64,000 nucleotides of DNA from SYFY01 sp041752315 (GTDB taxonomy: Bacteria > Pseudomonadota > Gammaproteobacteria > Pseudomonadales > Azotimanducaceae), in NCBI GenBank assembly GCA_041752315.1, contig JBGSHJ010000001.1, forward strand, positions 109,827-173,826, read 5' to 3'. Below the pieces are notes generated by a model. The model worked only from the letters and a program-made list of their open reading frames with translations. It ran no database searches and was not told where the DNA came from. Shown here one piece after another: positions 17,923 through 26,806 of this stretch (position 1 is the first letter of the stretch; each line of letters starts with the position of its first letter). The translations under genes were made by a program, and so were the position numbers.

Positions 17923-19134
17923 TCACAGGAAAGTCAGAACTTTGCGCATAGCGAGCAGGAAGCGTTCCAGATCGATTCGTTCATTGTACAGGCTGAAGGA
18001 TGCCCGCACTGTGCCATTCACACCGAGATGCTCCATCAGCGGCATCGTGCAATGATGCCCGGTGCGAACAGCAACACCTTGCTGGTCGAGCAGGGTGCCA
18101 ATGTCATGAGCATGCCCGCCGTCGACAACAAACGAAACTACACCCAGTCGATTCGCTGGACGGCCGACCAGTTGAACTCCGGGCATGCGCGCCAGTTCAG
18201 AGGCTGCTTCTTCAACCAGCAGGGCTTCCTGGGCGAGCAACTGGACTCTGGGAATCTGTTCCAGATAGTTGACTGCGGCACCCAGGCCAACAGCACCAGC
18301 AATATTCGGCGTCCCTGCTTCGAAACGGTAAGGCAGGCGATTGAACGTGACGTCGTCCAGCGTGACACGTTCGATCATCTCACCACCAAACTGCCATGGT
18401 GCCAGTGATTCAAGGCGATGCCGCTTGCCATAGAGGACACCCATGCCGGTGGGTCCGTACATCTTGTGCGCAGAAAAGGCGTAGAAGTCTGCGTCGAGCG
18501 CCTGCACGTCGACCGGCAAATGCAGTATCGCCTGCGCTCCGTCGATCAGGATTTGTGCATCGCACCGGGACCGTGTGAACTGGATCAGGTCGGCTACCGG
18601 ATTGACCGTGCCAAGCGCATTCGAGACATGGGCAAATGCAACCAGTCTGGTGCGATCGCTCAGTCGCGATCTGAAGTCATCCTGGTCAATCTCTCCGGAT
18701 GGAGTGACCCGTACCGACACGAGTCGTGCACCGGCTTGTCGGGCCGCCATCATCCAGGGTACAAAGTTGCTGTGATGTTCCATCACGGTGGTGAGAACTT
18801 CGTCGCCCGGTTGCAGGATCGGCTTCAGGCCGGCAGCGACCAGATTGATGGACTCCGTTGTGCCACGAGTGAAGATGATTTCATCGGAACTTTCGGCATT
18901 GATGAATCGCGCAATGCTCAGACGCGCCGACTCCATGGCATTGGTCGCGCGTTCGGCCAGGGTGTGTGCGGCCCTGTGCACATTGGCGTTGTCCGCCTGG
19001 TAATAACGACTCATGGCGTCGATCACCACTGCCGGCTTCTGGGTGGTGGCGGCATTGTCCAGATAGCACAATGGTTGACCGTTTATCTGTGCCGTCAGGA
19101 TCGGGAAGTCTGCACGGATGGAGAACCTATTCAC
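17923..19134 (-). CDS. sufS: Cysteine desulfurase SufS
   Basis: A 403-residue PLP-dependent group II desulfurase that converts cysteine to alanine and a protein-bound persulfide. The PLP lysine is Lys224 in SAHKMYGPTG, the catalytic cysteine Cys362 in RTGHHCTMPLM; the MEHHSNFVPW helix and GTPNIAG strand are also conserved. Read from a GTG at 19134 that overlaps the sufD stop by eight bases, giving the family opening FSIRADFPIL. A 31-codon open extension upstream lies in sufD and is not used. Confidence 0.95.
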   Translation of the reverse strand: MNRFSIRADFPILTAQINGQPLCYLDNAATTQKPAVVIDAMSRYYQADNANVHRAAHTLAERATNAMESARLSIARFINAESSDEIIFTRGTTESINLVAAGLKPILQPGDEVLTTVMEHHSNFVPWMMAARQAGARLVSVRVTPSGEIDQDDFRSRLSDRTRLVAFAHVSNALGTVNPVADLIQFTRSRCDAQILIDGAQAILHLPVDVQALDADFYAFSAHKMYGPTGMGVLYGKRHRLESLAPWQFGGEMIERVTLDDVTFNRLPYRFEAGTPNIAGAVGLGAAVNYLEQIPRVQLLAQEALLVEEAASELARMPGVQLVGRPANRLGVVSFVVDGGHAHDIGTLLDQQGVAVRTGHHCTMPLMEHLGVNGTVRASFSLYNERIDLERFLLAMRKVLTFL

Positions 19135-20215
19135 TGCTGGTTCCCAGCATTTCCAGCCGCGCACTGTCGGCGAGAGCACCACGCAGGCACTGATTGATGA
19201 AACCTGCCGCCAGCATCTTGCGTGCACTTTCCCGATCCACGCCTCGAGACTGGAAATAGAAGATGCTCTCTTCCGAAAGTTGTCCTACGGTTGCGCCGTG
19301 ACTGCAGCGTACGTCGTCAGTATTGATTTCCAGTTCGGGCTTGGTATTGCAGACCGCTGTGGCGCAGAGCGTCAGATTCCTGTTCATCAGGGAAGCATCA
19401 ACCGCCGGGCAGTTCTTGCCGATGAAAATGCGGCCACGATAGGTAGTGACCGCGCGCCCGTCAGCGATGCCATGCTGCACCTGGGAACTGCGGGTGTGCG
19501 GGGCATGATGTTCGACATGCCACTGCTGATCGAGGTGATCCCTGGCATTGGCCGACCAGCAGCCCTGCACATCGATGCTCGATCCAGCCCCGACCAGTGC
19601 CACGAAGATATCCTGGCGGCTGAAGGTGGCTCCAGTACAGTAATGCTGCATCGTGAGGGAGGCATGACGATTCAGTACCAGCTGCAGTTGATGCCACCGC
19701 GTATTGGCGGCGCGTGTGTGCAGCCTTGTGAAATCCAGATGCGAATCCGGTTGTTGCTCGATGATGAGCCAACCGGTTGCGCTGCTGGAAAGGTCGTGGA
19801 TGCTGGCCGAAACTCCCGGAAGGATGGTGACCAGAAGCGGTCGGTGCACATCGCTGCGCAAAATGACCAGCGGCTCGGCAAGATTCTGCCCGATCACCAG
19901 CCGATCGATGCCGTGAACATTCAACAGCACCTTTGCGGTTGCCGGACAGTAAGTGCTGCGGGTGCTGAGCAGGTTGAGCTCATGAGCATCAGGCAGGACA
20001 TCCCGAACGATCGTAACACCAGCCTGAGCGTCACCTTCGAGCTCACAGCCCAGAACGACTGTCGAGCTGTCCAGGAGTTCCGTGATCTTTTCAACCCGGG
20101 TGTACTTCCAGTGCTCCCGCGCCAAGGCGCTCGATGCGGGCGTCCTGACCAACGCGCGAAGAGTTTCACCCAAGGCAGGTTCCATCCACGATGGTGGCGA
20201 CTCGCCGGTCCTCAT
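19127..20215 (-). CDS. sufD: Fe-S assembly scaffold subunit SufD
   Basis: A 362-residue beta-helix protein, a subunit of the SufBC2D scaffold. The C-terminal SufB/SufD core contains the conserved pattern NTKPELEINTDDVRCSHGAT with the histidine at the SufB-SufD interface, then GQLSEESIFYFQSRG. The N-terminal part is variable, as usual. Start and the sufC stop share one base (TGATG). Confidence 0.95.
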   Translation of the reverse strand: MRTGESPPSWMEPALGETLRALVRTPASSALAREHWKYTRVEKITELLDSSTVVLGCELEGDAQAGVTIVRDVLPDAHELNLLSTRSTYCPATAKVLLNVHGIDRLVIGQNLAEPLVILRSDVHRPLLVTILPGVSASIHDLSSSATGWLIIEQQPDSHLDFTRLHTRAANTRWHQLQLVLNRHASLTMQHYCTGATFSRQDIFVALVGAGSSIDVQGCWSANARDHLDQQWHVEHHAPHTRSSQVQHGIADGRAVTTYRGRIFIGKNCPAVDASLMNRNLTLCATAVCNTKPELEINTDDVRCSHGATVGQLSEESIFYFQSRGVDRESARKMLAAGFINQCLRGALADSARLEMLGTSSE

Positions 20216-20970
20216 CAGCCTGCGTCCAGCCAGGCGTAACCCCGTGCTTCGAGCTTCAGGGCCAGTGAGCGATCACCACTTTCAACGATACTGCCGTTGG
20301 CGAGCACATGCACAACGTCGGGTACGATATGGTCAAGCAATCGCTGGTAGTGAGTGATCAGAAGAACGGATGAATCGGGATGTGTCTGCAGATACCGCGT
20401 CACACCTTCACCGACAATCCGCAATGCGTCGATATCCAGGCCGGAATCCGTTTCATCAAGAATGGCGAGCCTGGGTTCCAGATAGCTCATCTGCAGGATT
20501 TCGTTACGCTTTTTTTCGCCGCCGCTGAACCCTTCATTGACACCGCGCTTCAGAAAGTCCGGATTCATGCCCAGCTCACTGGATATGGCACGCAATCTGC
20601 GCATGAGGTCCACGGCTGCTGGTGGTTCTGCACCCAGCGCACGAGCCCTGGCGTCTGCAGCAGTACGCAGGAACTCCATGTTGCTCACTCCTGGAATTTC
20701 CACCGGATACTGGAAGGCGAGAAACAAGCCTGCACACGCGCGTTCCTGGGCTTCCATCGCCAGCAGATCCTTGCCGTCAAACAGCACTTCTCCGCTCGTG
20801 ACCGTATAACCTGGCTTGCCTGCCAGCACATGCGAAAGCGTCGACTTCCCTGAACCATTCGGACCCATCATGGCGTGAACCTCGCCGGCGGCAATGGTCA
20901 GCGTCAGTCCCTTCAAGATGGGTTTGTCGCCAGCATTGGCGTACAGATCCCTGACTTCCAGCAAATTCAT
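20215..20970 (-). CDS. sufC: Fe-S assembly ATPase SufC
   Basis: A 251-residue ABC-type ATPase that energises the SufBCD scaffold. Walker A MGPNGSGKST, signature region EGFSGGEKKRNEILQM, Walker B PRLAILDETDSGLDIDAL and the switch histidine in VLLITHYQRLL are all intact. The ATG at 20970 overlaps the sufB stop by four bases (ATGA). Confidence 0.97.
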   Translation of the reverse strand: MNLLEVRDLYANAGDKPILKGLTLTIAAGEVHAMMGPNGSGKSTLSHVLAGKPGYTVTSGEVLFDGKDLLAMEAQERACAGLFLAFQYPVEIPGVSNMEFLRTAADARARALGAEPPAAVDLMRRLRAISSELGMNPDFLKRGVNEGFSGGEKKRNEILQMSYLEPRLAILDETDSGLDIDALRIVGEGVTRYLQTHPDSSVLLITHYQRLLDHIVPDVVHVLANGSIVESGDRSLALKLEARGYAWLDAG

Positions 20971-22445
20971 CCCACCGCTCCTTCAAGGCTGACTTCCAGC
21001 AACTTACCGGCTTCAACCGCAAATTCCATGGGCAACTCGCGGAAGACCTCCCTGCAGAAACCATTGACGATCATGCTCACGGCCTTTTCGGCATCGATGC
21101 CACGTTGAGCGCAGAGAAACAGCTGCTCGTCACTGACCCGTGTAGTGGTTGCTTCATGTTCTACGGTGGCAGTCGGATTGCTGCTTTCGATGTACGGAAA
21201 GGTATGCGCTCCACAGTCGCGTCCCAATAACAGGGAATCGCACTGGGTATGGTTGCGTGCACCGGCCGCGGTTGGGGAAATGCGGACCAGACCTCGATAG
21301 CTGTTCTGGCTGTGTCCTGCGCTGATCCCCTTGGAGACGATCGTGCTGCGTGTATTGCGGCCGAGATGGATCATCTTGGTGCCGGTGTCAGCCTGCTGGT
21401 AATTATTGGTCAAGGCGACGGAATAGAACTCGCCAACGCTGTCGTTGCCACGCAGGACGACACTAGGGTATTTCCACGTGATGGCCGAGCCGGTTTCGAC
21501 CTGGGTCCAGGAGATTCGCGCTCGGTCACCCAGGCATGTGCCCCGCTTGGTGACAAAGTTGTAGATGCCACCTCGTCCCTGTGCATCTCCCGGATACCAG
21601 TTCTGCACGGTTGAATATTTGATCTGGGCATCTTCCAGTGCAACTAGCTCAACCACCGCGGCGTGCAACTGGTTCTCGTCACGCATGGGTGCGGTGCATC
21701 CTTCGAGGTAGCTGACGTAGGCACCCCGATCGGCAATGATCAGGGTCCTTTCGAACTGACCGGTGTTGCGTGCGTTGATGCGGAAATAGGTAGACAACTC
21801 CATTGGGCAACGCACGCCAGGCGGGATGTACACAAATGAACCGTCGCTGAAAACCGCGCTGTTGAGAGCTGCATAGAAGTTGTCGCGTTGAGGCACCACG
21901 CTGCCAAGATACTTCTGAACCAGTTCCGGATGGGTATGCACTGCCTCGGACAAGGGACAGAACACGACTCCCGCGTCGGCCAGCCGATCCTTGAACGTGG
22001 TCGCGATGGAAACACTGTCGAAAACAGCGTCAACGGCGACATCCGGTCGGCCTGGCAACAGCGGATCCGGTACCACACCCGCCAGAGCGGCCCGTTCATG
22101 CAGGGGAATGCCGAGTTTTTCGTAGGTTTTCAGCAGTTCAGGGTCGACATCTTCCAGCGACCGCGGCCCATCGGCCTGGCTCCTGGGCGCGGAGTAGTAG
22201 GAAATCGACTGGAAATCAATGGGCGGGAAATGCAGATGTGCCCATTCCGGTTTGGGCATCGCCTGCCAAAAGGCAAACGCGCGCAGACGCCATTCTGTCA
22301 ACCAGGCGGGTTCGTTCTTGCGTGCCGAAATAGCCCGGACAACGTCTTCGCCCAGGCCGGGTGGAAACGTGTCCGCTTCAATGGCACTCACGAATCCAGC
22401 GGTGTAGTCGTGGGTCAGTCGTTGTTCAATGGTTTTGTTGGCCAC
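20967..22445 (-). CDS. sufB: Fe-S assembly scaffold subunit SufB
   Basis: A 492-residue scaffold protein on which clusters are built with SufC and SufD. Conserved stretches include GVVPQRDNFYAALNSAVFSDGSF-type beta-helix strands, KRGTCLGDRARISWTQVETG and the C-terminal NPTATVEHEATT with its conserved glutamate. The start is a GTG at 22445 with no obvious Shine-Dalgarno sequence; no better in-frame start exists close by. It is the first gene of sufB-C-D-S-A-T-E; a probable IscR operator lies about 50 bases upstream. No Rrf2-type regulator gene is inside the operon. Confidence 0.96.
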   Translation of the reverse strand: MANKTIEQRLTHDYTAGFVSAIEADTFPPGLGEDVVRAISARKNEPAWLTEWRLRAFAFWQAMPKPEWAHLHFPPIDFQSISYYSAPRSQADGPRSLEDVDPELLKTYEKLGIPLHERAALAGVVPDPLLPGRPDVAVDAVFDSVSIATTFKDRLADAGVVFCPLSEAVHTHPELVQKYLGSVVPQRDNFYAALNSAVFSDGSFVYIPPGVRCPMELSTYFRINARNTGQFERTLIIADRGAYVSYLEGCTAPMRDENQLHAAVVELVALEDAQIKYSTVQNWYPGDAQGRGGIYNFVTKRGTCLGDRARISWTQVETGSAITWKYPSVVLRGNDSVGEFYSVALTNNYQQADTGTKMIHLGRNTRSTIVSKGISAGHSQNSYRGLVRISPTAAGARNHTQCDSLLLGRDCGAHTFPYIESSNPTATVEHEATTTRVSDEQLFLCAQRGIDAEKAVSMIVNGFCREVFRELPMEFAVEAGKLLEVSLEGAVG

Positions 22446-22493
22446 AAAAAAGGCTCATCGAATGTGATGCAGAGTTTAGCCCACTTGGACGCA

Positions 22494-22518
22494 ATACCCG
22501 AGTGTTTTAGTCAACATT
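22494..22518 (-). promoter_or_regulatory. Probable IscR type-1 binding site / suf promoter
   Basis: On the minus strand a 25-base element reads AAT-GTT-GACT-AAAAC-ACTC-GGG-TAT. Compared with the type-1 IscR pattern ATA-SYY-GACT-RWWWY-AGTC-RRS-TAT as I know it, it differs at about three positions. TTGACT within it also fits a -35 hexamer, so bound regulator would block the promoter. It lies 49 bases before the sufB start codon. Confidence 0.7.
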
Positions 22519-22648
22519 AGGAATTGGCGGTGCCAGGACACCACATTTGGTTTTCCAGCGTTGTGCCGGACGTTTTTTGGCGCGATTCGAGGCAAGCGCC
22601 CGGGTACAATGCGCGGCCTTCGCGCACGCCATCTTCAGAAGAGAAGAC

Positions 22649-23317
22649 ATGCCGCGCATCATTTTTCAGGACAGACCTTTACCCAACATGCCCAAACTCG
22701 AGCGTTCTCCAGAACCCTATCTCTATCAGGCCTATGGCATCTATCTCCTGGAAAACAAGCACAAGCTTATCCGGCAGATGAAAAAGCGTTACCAGCCGTC
22801 CGTGCATGGCCACCGGCCGTGGCATTCCAGTTACCTGGTCATGGACTACCTGCAACACCGGCCGATTCCGACCCGCTCGCGGGTCCTGGAAGTTGGCAGT
22901 GGCTGGGGTCCGTTGTCGATTTTTTGCGCTTCACGCTTCAATGCCAAAGTCAGCGCGCTGGATATCGACAAGGAAGTGTTTCCCTACATGAAGGTGCTGG
23001 CGGAACTCAACAACGTCGAGATTGCGCCGGTGATCAAGAGTTTCAAGAAGATCACGACTGAAGAACTGGGCGAGTTCGACATCGTCGTGGGCTCGGACAT
23101 CTGCTTCTGGGATGAACTGGTGAAACCACTCGCCAAGATGGTGGACCGCGCCTTCGACGCCGGTGTCAAGCGGGTGATTTTCGCCGATCCTGGCCGACCG
23201 ACTTTTTATGAAATGTGCGATCTGTGCAACGGCAAGCACAAGGTCGCATTGGCGGAGTGGTACGCCGTCGAACCGGAACGCTTCGAAGGTGAGGTGGTCG
23301 AGATCCGTCCGTCCTGA
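22649..23317 (+). CDS. SAM-dependent methyltransferase, lysine-methyltransferase-like
   Basis: A 222-residue class I methyltransferase. Motif I is RVLEVGSGWGPLSIF (~74-88) with the acidic motif II KVSALDIDKEV; a later strand FDIVVGSDICFWDELVKPL has the pattern seen in the METTL/EEF2KMT-like group of protein methyltransferases. The ATG at 22649 follows AAGAGAAG. It is divergent from sufB and convergent with the lipoprotein gene ending at 23377. The substrate is not known. Confidence 0.8.
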   Translation: MPRIIFQDRPLPNMPKLERSPEPYLYQAYGIYLLENKHKLIRQMKKRYQPSVHGHRPWHSSYLVMDYLQHRPIPTRSRVLEVGSGWGPLSIFCASRFNAKVSALDIDKEVFPYMKVLAELNNVEIAPVIKSFKKITTEELGEFDIVVGSDICFWDELVKPLAKMVDRAFDAGVKRVIFADPGRPTFYEMCDLCNGKHKVALAEWYAVEPERFEGEVVEIRPS

Positions 23318-23376
23318 CGGGTGGATCGCGACGACCTTGAAAACTCTTCCCGCGGGTCTGACCTGAAGGGGGCCGC

Positions 23377-24045
23377 TCAGGACTCGGACGTAAGGAATGT
23401 CTTCAACTGGTCTGCCAGGGAAGTGCACGCCGAGTTCTTGACCCTTGCGATAATGGGCACCGGCACGATCAGTGCCGGCATATACGATGTGCCCACGGCA
23501 TCCGAACTGACCTTGCCAACGGTTCGACGCTGCTTGATATCCCAGATCGACGCCTCGTACTCCGAATCATTTTCCCAGGTCAGGAACCCGAAGCACCCAC
23601 CGCCTGCCGGCGAGACGGTACAGCTCATCGTTCCGGCCGAATCGGTCCTTCGCGTGGAACCTTCGATCCAGACCAGATATTTGATGCCGAGGCTGTTGAG
23701 CCGCTCGATGAACGTGGGGTGTCCGATGAGGTCGGGCAGGTCTCGTGTATTCGATGGTGCCGTGCGCGGTTCGAACCAGGGAAACAGCGTGTCCCTGAAG
23801 GTTCGATCCGGAATGACTGAAACCCCATCACCTCCGCCCATGTTCCTGGAGACACAGTCCACGAAGTCGAGTTCGGTTTCAGCCGCGCTTGGTCGCTCAC
23901 GTCTGCCAAGTACCGCGATGGTGTCACCGGCTGCCATCTCGGTGTGGCCCTCCCGAATTTCCTCGACCCGTGCCGTGACACATCCTCCACAGAAAGCAGC
24001 CGTCAGAATCACCGCGACCAGTCGAACAATCAGCAACATGTTCAT
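23377..24045 (-). CDS. Envelope cluster lipoprotein (last gene)
   Basis: A 222-residue predicted lipoprotein: basic/hydrophobic leader ending AAFCGGC, acylation on the third Cys. The mature part begins with a short domain (IAVLGRRERPSAAETELDFVDCVSRNM) that may be a nucleotide- or ligand-binding alpha/beta fold, then GIKYLVWIEGSTRR, and a beta-rich C-terminus with paired cysteines (MSCTVSPAGGGCFGF). No named family recognised. It starts ten bases after the preceding lipoprotein gene and is the 3'-most member of the twelve-gene minus-strand cluster 36886-23377. Confidence 0.75.
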   Translation of the reverse strand: MNMLLIVRLVAVILTAAFCGGCVTARVEEIREGHTEMAAGDTIAVLGRRERPSAAETELDFVDCVSRNMGGGDGVSVIPDRTFRDTLFPWFEPRTAPSNTRDLPDLIGHPTFIERLNSLGIKYLVWIEGSTRRTDSAGTMSCTVSPAGGGCFGFLTWENDSEYEASIWDIKQRRTVGKVSSDAVGTSYMPALIVPVPIIARVKNSACTSLADQLKTFLTSES

Positions 24046-24054
24046 CCTCCTGTA

Positions 24055-24675
24055 TTACCCTCCAAGGCCTTCTTCATCGAGCCAGGTCTTGACGGGTGGC
24101 AGCGTGCGGAACTGCAATGCAAAAAACGCCAACGCATCCCGGCAGGCTGCGTTGGTCGCCTCTTCAAGCGCAGATGTGGTGGTATTCATGGAGTAGTTCT
24201 GTGTATGGGCCTTGCCATACGCAGTCAGCGGAAATTCGCCACGCAGCGAACCATCGGCATTGAGCAGCCTGAACTTGTACTTGATCCACACTTCAAAGTA
24301 CTTCGAGCGCGTCTGCGCGGGTGTTGAAAACTGCAGCTCCTCGATCGCAGGCACGAAGATGACCTTTACCGGTGGCTGCGCTTTTTCTTCCTGCAGAAAG
24401 ACATGTGACTTGAACATGCCCTTCGACAGGCTGTCGAACATCGCCTGTTGCACCGAACCGACCTTGATCACCCACTCCTTGCCACGATCCACCTTTTCGC
24501 TGTGCGTATAGGACAGCAGTTTTTCGTCGAGAACCCAGCCGACGGCTACCGGGTAGGGATTGACCAGAGGAATGGGAAAGCTGCCTTGCATCGAGATCTT
24601 CGGTGATGCACATGCACCCAGTGCGAGCAACAGTGCAAAAACCCACCCACGAACATGGCGGGGTGTGTTGATCAT
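24055..24675 (-). CDS. Envelope cluster lipoprotein
   Basis: A 206-residue predicted lipoprotein; the leader RGWVFALLLALGAC carries a clear lipobox. The mature protein has alternating strands, ending in a helix with conserved-looking ALEEATNAACRDALAFFALQF, a layout common in small outer-membrane-anchored proteins of unknown function. It lies between a VWA gene (gap 36 bases) and another lipoprotein (gap 9), so it is part of the same transcription unit. Confidence 0.78.
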   Translation of the reverse strand: MINTPRHVRGWVFALLLALGACASPKISMQGSFPIPLVNPYPVAVGWVLDEKLLSYTHSEKVDRGKEWVIKVGSVQQAMFDSLSKGMFKSHVFLQEEKAQPPVKVIFVPAIEELQFSTPAQTRSKYFEVWIKYKFRLLNADGSLRGEFPLTAYGKAHTQNYSMNTTTSALEEATNAACRDALAFFALQFRTLPPVKTWLDEEGLGG

Positions 24676-24711
24676 TCAGATGTTGTCCACTTCCGCATGA
24701 GGTGCCTCAAT

Positions 24712-25704
24712 CTACTGCAATTCCGCCAGCCCCACAAAAGTCCCTTCATTTCGCCATGCGAGTTCTCTCATCATGGCAGCAAACCGATAGGTACGGATGT
24801 TTGGCCGGTCCACATAGACCGGAAAGCCGATCGCATTGATGCGGACACGACGCCGCTCGCCATTCTCCTGACTGTTGATGGCGTCGACTTCGTCGACGAT
24901 CGCCTCGATGGATTCGCCCGTGAAGTCATCGCCCATGACGTAGATGCTGATGCGCTTGTCCGAGGCAAAAAAGTCGTCGATCGCTGCCTGAACACCCTCC
25001 ACGGGGCTGGAATTGGAAAACGGTGCCCAGGTTCTCAGTGTCGAAATGATGCTCTGCCGCCGGGCCGGACTATCCGGTATCCACTGGCCGGCAAAACCCG
25101 GGAACATGTAGTCGCCTTCGTCGCTCATCACCTGTATGCCTTTCAGATTCGGATAGACCGCGAGCGCCTCCTGCACCTTTCGAACGACCACCGGCCAGGC
25201 CATGCTCTGCATGCTGCCGGACGTGTCGATGACAAAAATGACGTACTCACTGTCTACGGTGATGCCACCGACCAGATCGTTCTGGGGAGTGAATCCGGCG
25301 CCAAGCAGGCGCTCCATCTCGTCGGTCAGTGACTGTTTGATGGAAGCCAGCTTCTGTCGCGCCTTCAGCTCTTCTTCGGCTTCTTCCTCGGTAGCAAGGT
25401 TTTCCCCCTTGAACTTCGTGATGCTGCTACGCAATGCCGCCAGCATGCGCAGCTTGTCGGCCAGGGTGGCCTGTGACAGCTCAAGCTGGCGTTTCAGCTC
25501 CAGCACCTGACCGCGAATTTCGAAGACGGCGTCTTCCCGTTGTGCCACCTGTCCCTCCAGATCGATCGCACTTTGCTCAAGCACAACCGGTACGGTGACT
25601 TTGGTGATCATCAACAACAGGATGATGGCGCCAAATCCACAGCAGATGACGTCCAGAAATGCCAGCGAGGTTTCGGGCGCAGAGCGGCGCTTGCGACGGC
25701 TCAT
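24712..25704 (-). CDS. Membrane-anchored VWA-domain protein (second of a pair)
   Basis: A 330-residue protein. A basic N-terminus leads into a single transmembrane helix SLAFLDVICCGFGAIILLLMI (~13-33); the N-in, one-span layout with an aspartate at its start resembles ExbD/TolR. A coiled-coil stalk (~45-135) follows, then a von Willebrand A domain with an intact MIDAS start DTSGS (Asp160, Ser162, Ser164) and a later Asp in MGDDFTGE. It should sit in the inner membrane with the VWA domain in the periplasm. Its ATG overlaps the preceding VWA gene by four bases, so the two are made together. Confidence 0.88.
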   Translation of the reverse strand: MSRRKRRSAPETSLAFLDVICCGFGAIILLLMITKVTVPVVLEQSAIDLEGQVAQREDAVFEIRGQVLELKRQLELSQATLADKLRMLAALRSSITKFKGENLATEEEAEEELKARQKLASIKQSLTDEMERLLGAGFTPQNDLVGGITVDSEYVIFVIDTSGSMQSMAWPVVVRKVQEALAVYPNLKGIQVMSDEGDYMFPGFAGQWIPDSPARRQSIISTLRTWAPFSNSSPVEGVQAAIDDFFASDKRISIYVMGDDFTGESIEAIVDEVDAINSQENGERRRVRINAIGFPVYVDRPNIRTYRFAAMMRELAWRNEGTFVGLAELQ

Positions 25705-26789
25705 GGCCAGTCCTTCGAAGGCGACAGGAACGCGCCGCCCGAAGAACGGGCCAGATTCCAGAATGCACCCGCTGCAAACGGATCGCCTTCCATGGGGAAC
25801 ATGATCACGTTGATGGGGATGTTGTTCGGCATCTTGGTGCGGGCTTCGCGAAAAAGGTCGAGGCGATCCTTGCCTGTGATCGTTGCGGCGCGAGGTTTCT
25901 GCGTACCCTGGGTTGGCAGGGAATCGGTCAGCAGATACACGTTGTCCGGCATCGGCATCATGGAACGCAACTGGACAAACAGGTTTTCGAGACTGGTACC
26001 CTCATTGGGAACATGACTACGCAGTGCTTCAAGGCTCTTGCGCAGCTGGTTGCCATCCCCCACCGGGGTCCAGTCGAAGGAGCCGGGAGTGGAGAGCGAT
26101 TTTGGCTCGGTGTTGAAGATCACGATCTGGAAACTGGCATCCAGTGGCAATTGCGCAGCCACCCAGTCGACCGTTCGGATGGCACGATCCCACTTGGGAG
26201 CGCTCCGTTTCTGGGCGTCGGACTGGTAGCGCCGACGCAGTACGTTGACGATGGACTCATCGAGCATGCTTGCAGAACCATCCACGGCGACCACGATATG
26301 ACGCCCGCCGACACGCAAGCCGGTCAGATACTGACGGTTGCCTTCTCCTTCGATGCGCAGCACTCGACCGCCTTCGTTGCCCTTTTCGGCCTCCCGCATC
26401 CGTTTTACATCCTGTTCGCGAGCTTCCACGTCGGCCTTGAGTTCAGCCAGGGTAGGTTCACGAGCCGCGGCTTCTTCCGGATCCTCGGTTTTTGATTCGG
26501 TCTGTTTGTCCAACGCCTCTTCATCGGCCTGCAGTCGCCTGTCGGCCGATTCGATTTTGCGCCGGCTGTCAGCAACCTCGGTGGTCAATTCTGCCCGCTC
26601 CCGTTCACCCTGCAGCACCTGGTAGTCAAGCATCCTCAATTCGGCGTACAGGTCCTGATTGACCATTCTCCCGTCGCGTGCTGTCGAGTGATTCATGATC
26701 AGGAACACGAGCACGATCGCCCCGAATCCACAGGACATGACATCGAGAAACGCCAAGGACGACATGACGTTGTCACGACGGCGTGCCAT
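25701..26789 (-). CDS. Membrane-anchored VWA-domain protein (first of a pair)
   Basis: A 362-residue paralogue of its downstream neighbour. The anchor SSLAFLDVMSCGFGAIVLVFLIM (~10-32) is nearly the same as in the partner, followed by a longer, highly charged coiled coil (~50-140). The VWA domain has MIDAS residues DGSAS (Asp170, Ser172, Ser174), a threonine in NEGTSLENLF and an aspartate in LLTDSLPTQG, so metal binding looks intact. Its start lies 17 bases after the Hsp70/actin-like gene. Shared anchors in two VWA proteins beside a MotA/TolQ/ExbB gene suggest a heteromeric ExbD-like partner of that channel. Confidence 0.88.
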   Translation of the reverse strand: MARRRDNVMSSLAFLDVMSCGFGAIVLVFLIMNHSTARDGRMVNQDLYAELRMLDYQVLQGERERAELTTEVADSRRKIESADRRLQADEEALDKQTESKTEDPEEAAAREPTLAELKADVEAREQDVKRMREAEKGNEGGRVLRIEGEGNRQYLTGLRVGGRHIVVAVDGSASMLDESIVNVLRRRYQSDAQKRSAPKWDRAIRTVDWVAAQLPLDASFQIVIFNTEPKSLSTPGSFDWTPVGDGNQLRKSLEALRSHVPNEGTSLENLFVQLRSMMPMPDNVYLLTDSLPTQGTQKPRAATITGKDRLDLFREARTKMPNNIPINVIMFPMEGDPFAAGAFWNLARSSGGAFLSPSKDWP

Positions 26790-26806
26790 CTAGCGACTTC
26801 CGGTGA

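Noticed and set aside
19118..20239. 373-codon plus-strand frame
   Set aside because: Antisense to sufD and the ends of sufS and sufC, which are secure.
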